Assembly (NCBI GenBank): GCA_023381535.1
Contig: JAMCSN010000059.1
Span: 1-6,821 of the forward strand
Origin: Bacteroidota bacterium
Lineage (GTDB): Bacteria; Bacteroidota; Ignavibacteria; Ignavibacteriales; Melioribacteraceae
Length of the DNA stretch: 6,821 bases
Direction: 5' to 3'
In this document: piece by piece, positions 5,650-6,821 of the stretch
Numbering within the stretch: the stretch's first letter is position 1
Layout: each line of letters starts with the position of its first letter
Position numbers and translations under genes: made by a program
Notes under the pieces: generated by a model
Databases searched by the model: none
Told to the model about the DNA's origin: nothing
The model's input: only the letters and a program-made list of their open reading frames with translations

Positions 5650-6219
5650 ATGTCAGAAATAATTAAACTGATCGGGGCAAACGTTATAGCGGGATTCGTA
5701 ATCTTGATTATTCTTTCTCTCAACATGAGGATGAGTGATTCCGCCAATCAATTGTATCAGGACACGTTTAATCAGAGAAACGCAATCACTTCGGCGCAAA
5801 TTCTTGAATATGATTTTTACAAAATGGGTTACGGCGTAACGGGTAATAAAATCCTTCAGGCAGATTCCAGCGTAATAAAATATTTATCCGACGTGGATAA
5901 CAACGGAACCGTTGACACCGTAACATACTACACCGGCAGCAAAACAGCGTTAACTAGCACTGCCAATCCGAACGACATGGAGTTATTCCGAAAACTGAAT
6001 CAAACAATCAGCAGCATTTCAATCGTTACAAGATTCAATCTTTCCTACTTCGATTCTTCAAACGCAAATTTATCGTATGCGTCGCTGACGAGCCAATTAA
6101 CAAGGGCTAAGATCAGAACTATTCAGGTGCTAGTTAAAACGGAACTGCCGGATTCAACTGGAAATTTATACAGCCCTGTTGATTGGAGAAAAAGGATTAG
6201 ACCAAGGAATTTATTTTAG
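5650..6219 (+). CDS. Pilin-like membrane-anchored protein, PilW/MshO-like
   Basis: Second gene of the pilin-like operon; 189 residues. A short N-terminus (MSEIIKLIG) is followed by a hydrophobic helix (about 10-25). D-T-F-N-Q (38-42) then leads into ITSAQILEYDFYKMGYG (46-62), which resembles the helix end of PilW proteins, where an acidic residue and an R/K-x-x-G-Y/F pattern recur. DVDNNGTVD (81-89) has the spacing of an EF-hand-type calcium loop (D81, D83, N85, D89). ELFRKLNQTISSISIVTRFN (111-130) and LSYFD (131-135) match the middle strands of PilW-like proteins. A Gly-Phe pair at 15-16 is not a credible peptidase site because the +5 residue is not Glu. No ribosome binding site is evident, and with a 5-nt gap after the previous stop, coupling is likely. 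The stop is overlapped by the ribosome binding site of the next gene. Confidence 0.68.
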   Translation: MSEIIKLIGANVIAGFVILIILSLNMRMSDSANQLYQDTFNQRNAITSAQILEYDFYKMGYGVTGNKILQADSSVIKYLSDVDNNGTVDTVTYYTGSKTALTSTANPNDMELFRKLNQTISSISIVTRFNLSYFDSSNANLSYASLTSQLTRAKIRTIQVLVKTELPDSTGNLYSPVDWRKRIRPRNLF

Positions 6220-6223
6220 GTGA
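6218..6223 (+). promoter_or_regulatory. Ribosome binding site of the third pilin-like gene, overlapping the previous stop
   Basis: AGGTGA (6218-6223) matches the anti-Shine-Dalgarno core and shares the last two bases of the TAG stop (6217-6219). It lies 3 nt before the ATG at 6227. The overlap suggests coupled translation of the second and third proteins. Confidence 0.6.
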
Positions 6224-6226
6224 TTT

Positions 6227-6821
6227 ATGGGCAAAGCTATTTTAATAATGGTTCTTGGGAGTATGTTGTTATTCGGAATGATTAACATGAATATTAATAA
6301 CAACATGACCACGGCATCGCAATCATCATTCGATAGATACAATGAGACCGAGGCAAGAAACGTTGCAAACAGCATTGCAGAAATGGCTATTGCCGAAGTT
6401 GGCGATTCAAATTCTTATCGCACTACTTCTCCGGTGAATTTTACAAATGTATTTGGAGGGTCGGGTTCGTATACTGTAACCGATACAACAATCGGCGGGC
6501 AGAGCATGATAAAGGTGAGATCGAATTCCCTTTATGATGGAATTGCAAAATCAGTAACGGTAATAATTCAAGTCCCGCAAAATGAAAATTTTCCACCCGG
6601 AGTAAAAGGTGCTATTTCCACAAACAATGAGGTTCTTACTAGCGGAACGCTTACAGTGGACGGAAGAGATCACGATCTAAACGGAAACCTCACAGGTAAT
6701 CCTGGGACATACGGAATATGGTCAACGGAGGATTTGACTAGACAAGGAAGTTCTGCAATTGGAGGTTACTCAAGTGGAACTAATTACGCGCCTTCATCGA
6801 CACCAAATCCAAATTCTTACG
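6227..6821 (+). CDS. PilX/MshP-like membrane-anchored protein with DGRDHD motif, 3'-truncated
   Basis: The frame is open to the right edge; 198 residues are visible and no stop is reached. A hydrophobic helix (about 4-20) follows MGK at the very N-terminus. D-R-Y-N-E (36-40) then starts a helix, TEARNVANSIAEMAIAEVG (41-59), much like the Q-x-x-x-x-A-x-x-x-A-E pattern of PilX/MshP-type minor pilins. Residues about 80-117 look like beta strands (GSYTVTD, SMIKVRS, KSVTVIIQV). VKGAISTNNEVLTSGTLTVD (127-146) leads to DGRDHDLNGN (145-154). That Gly-Arg-Asp-His motif is familiar to me from PilX-N-terminal-domain proteins of several phyla that carry a long, strand-rich extracellular part. The tail is rich in Ser, Thr, Asn and Gly, as in exported proteins. 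No GFxxxE signature is present. Position after a PilW-like gene supports the PilX-like reading. The protein is probably much longer than shown. Confidence 0.68.
   Translation, partial: MGKAILIMVLGSMLLFGMINMNINNNMTTASQSSFDRYNETEARNVANSIAEMAIAEVGDSNSYRTTSPVNFTNVFGGSGSYTVTDTTIGGQSMIKVRSNSLYDGIAKSVTVIIQVPQNENFPPGVKGAISTNNEVLTSGTLTVDGRDHDLNGNLTGNPGTYGIWSTEDLTRQGSSAIGGYSSGTNYAPSSTPNPNSY

Noticed and set aside
5692..5697. Gly-Phe pair (residues 15-16) in the second pilin-like protein as a prepilin cleavage site
   Set aside because: The residue five positions into the supposed mature protein is not Glu, and the site falls inside the hydrophobic helix rather than before it.

Overview
The window reads as a chromosomal segment, moderately AT-rich, from an Ignavibacteria-like member of the Bacteroidota/Chlorobi group. 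This placement is an inference. It rests on two candidate promoters matching the Bacteroidota form TTG-N17..23-TAnnTTTG, on weak or absent Shine-Dalgarno sequences at several genes, and on the gene content: a DhnA-type class I aldolase, a small membrane-anchored monohaem cytochrome c, and a three-domain cell-wall amidase. No phage, plasmid, transposase, CRISPR, tRNA or rRNA genes are visible.

Layout. (1) 1-632, + strand: the 3' part of a class I SAM-dependent methyltransferase whose start lies outside the window. (2) 633-929: non-coding, with a cluster of GC-rich hairpins that can pair in alternative ways (641-742), then a plain AT-rich leader with a weak candidate promoter. (3) 930-1991, +: fbaB, class I fructose-bisphosphate aldolase, followed by a 7-bp-period repeat array that overlaps its stop codon and by a strong intrinsic terminator. 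(4) 2118-2540, -: anchored cytochrome c, convergent with fbaB. The two genes are separated by back-to-back terminators, and the cytochrome has a good Bacteroidota-type promoter. (5) 2616-2689: a second 7-bp-period array, arranged as an inverted repeat and overlapping the stop codon of the next gene. (6) 4880 down to 2685, -: a two-gene operon encoding an isoprenylcysteine/phospholipid-methyltransferase-like membrane protein and then an exported N-acetylmuramoyl-L-alanine amidase. (7) 4881-5158: divergent promoter region. (8) 5159 to the right edge, +: a tight operon of three membrane-anchored pilin-like proteins, the last one cut by the window.

The most interesting part is the right-hand operon. 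Gene order, size and local motifs match the minor-pilin series PilV/MshD, PilW/MshO, PilX/MshP of type IV filaments, but none of the three proteins has the prepilin-peptidase signature (G followed by F/M and Glu at +5). All three carry the same short motif D-x-[YF]-N-[QE] just after the membrane helix. This suggests a divergent, possibly non-processed, filament-tip or pseudopilus-like assembly. The second notable signal is the pair of heptad-repeat arrays, different in sequence but equal in period, each starting at the stop codon of the gene it follows.
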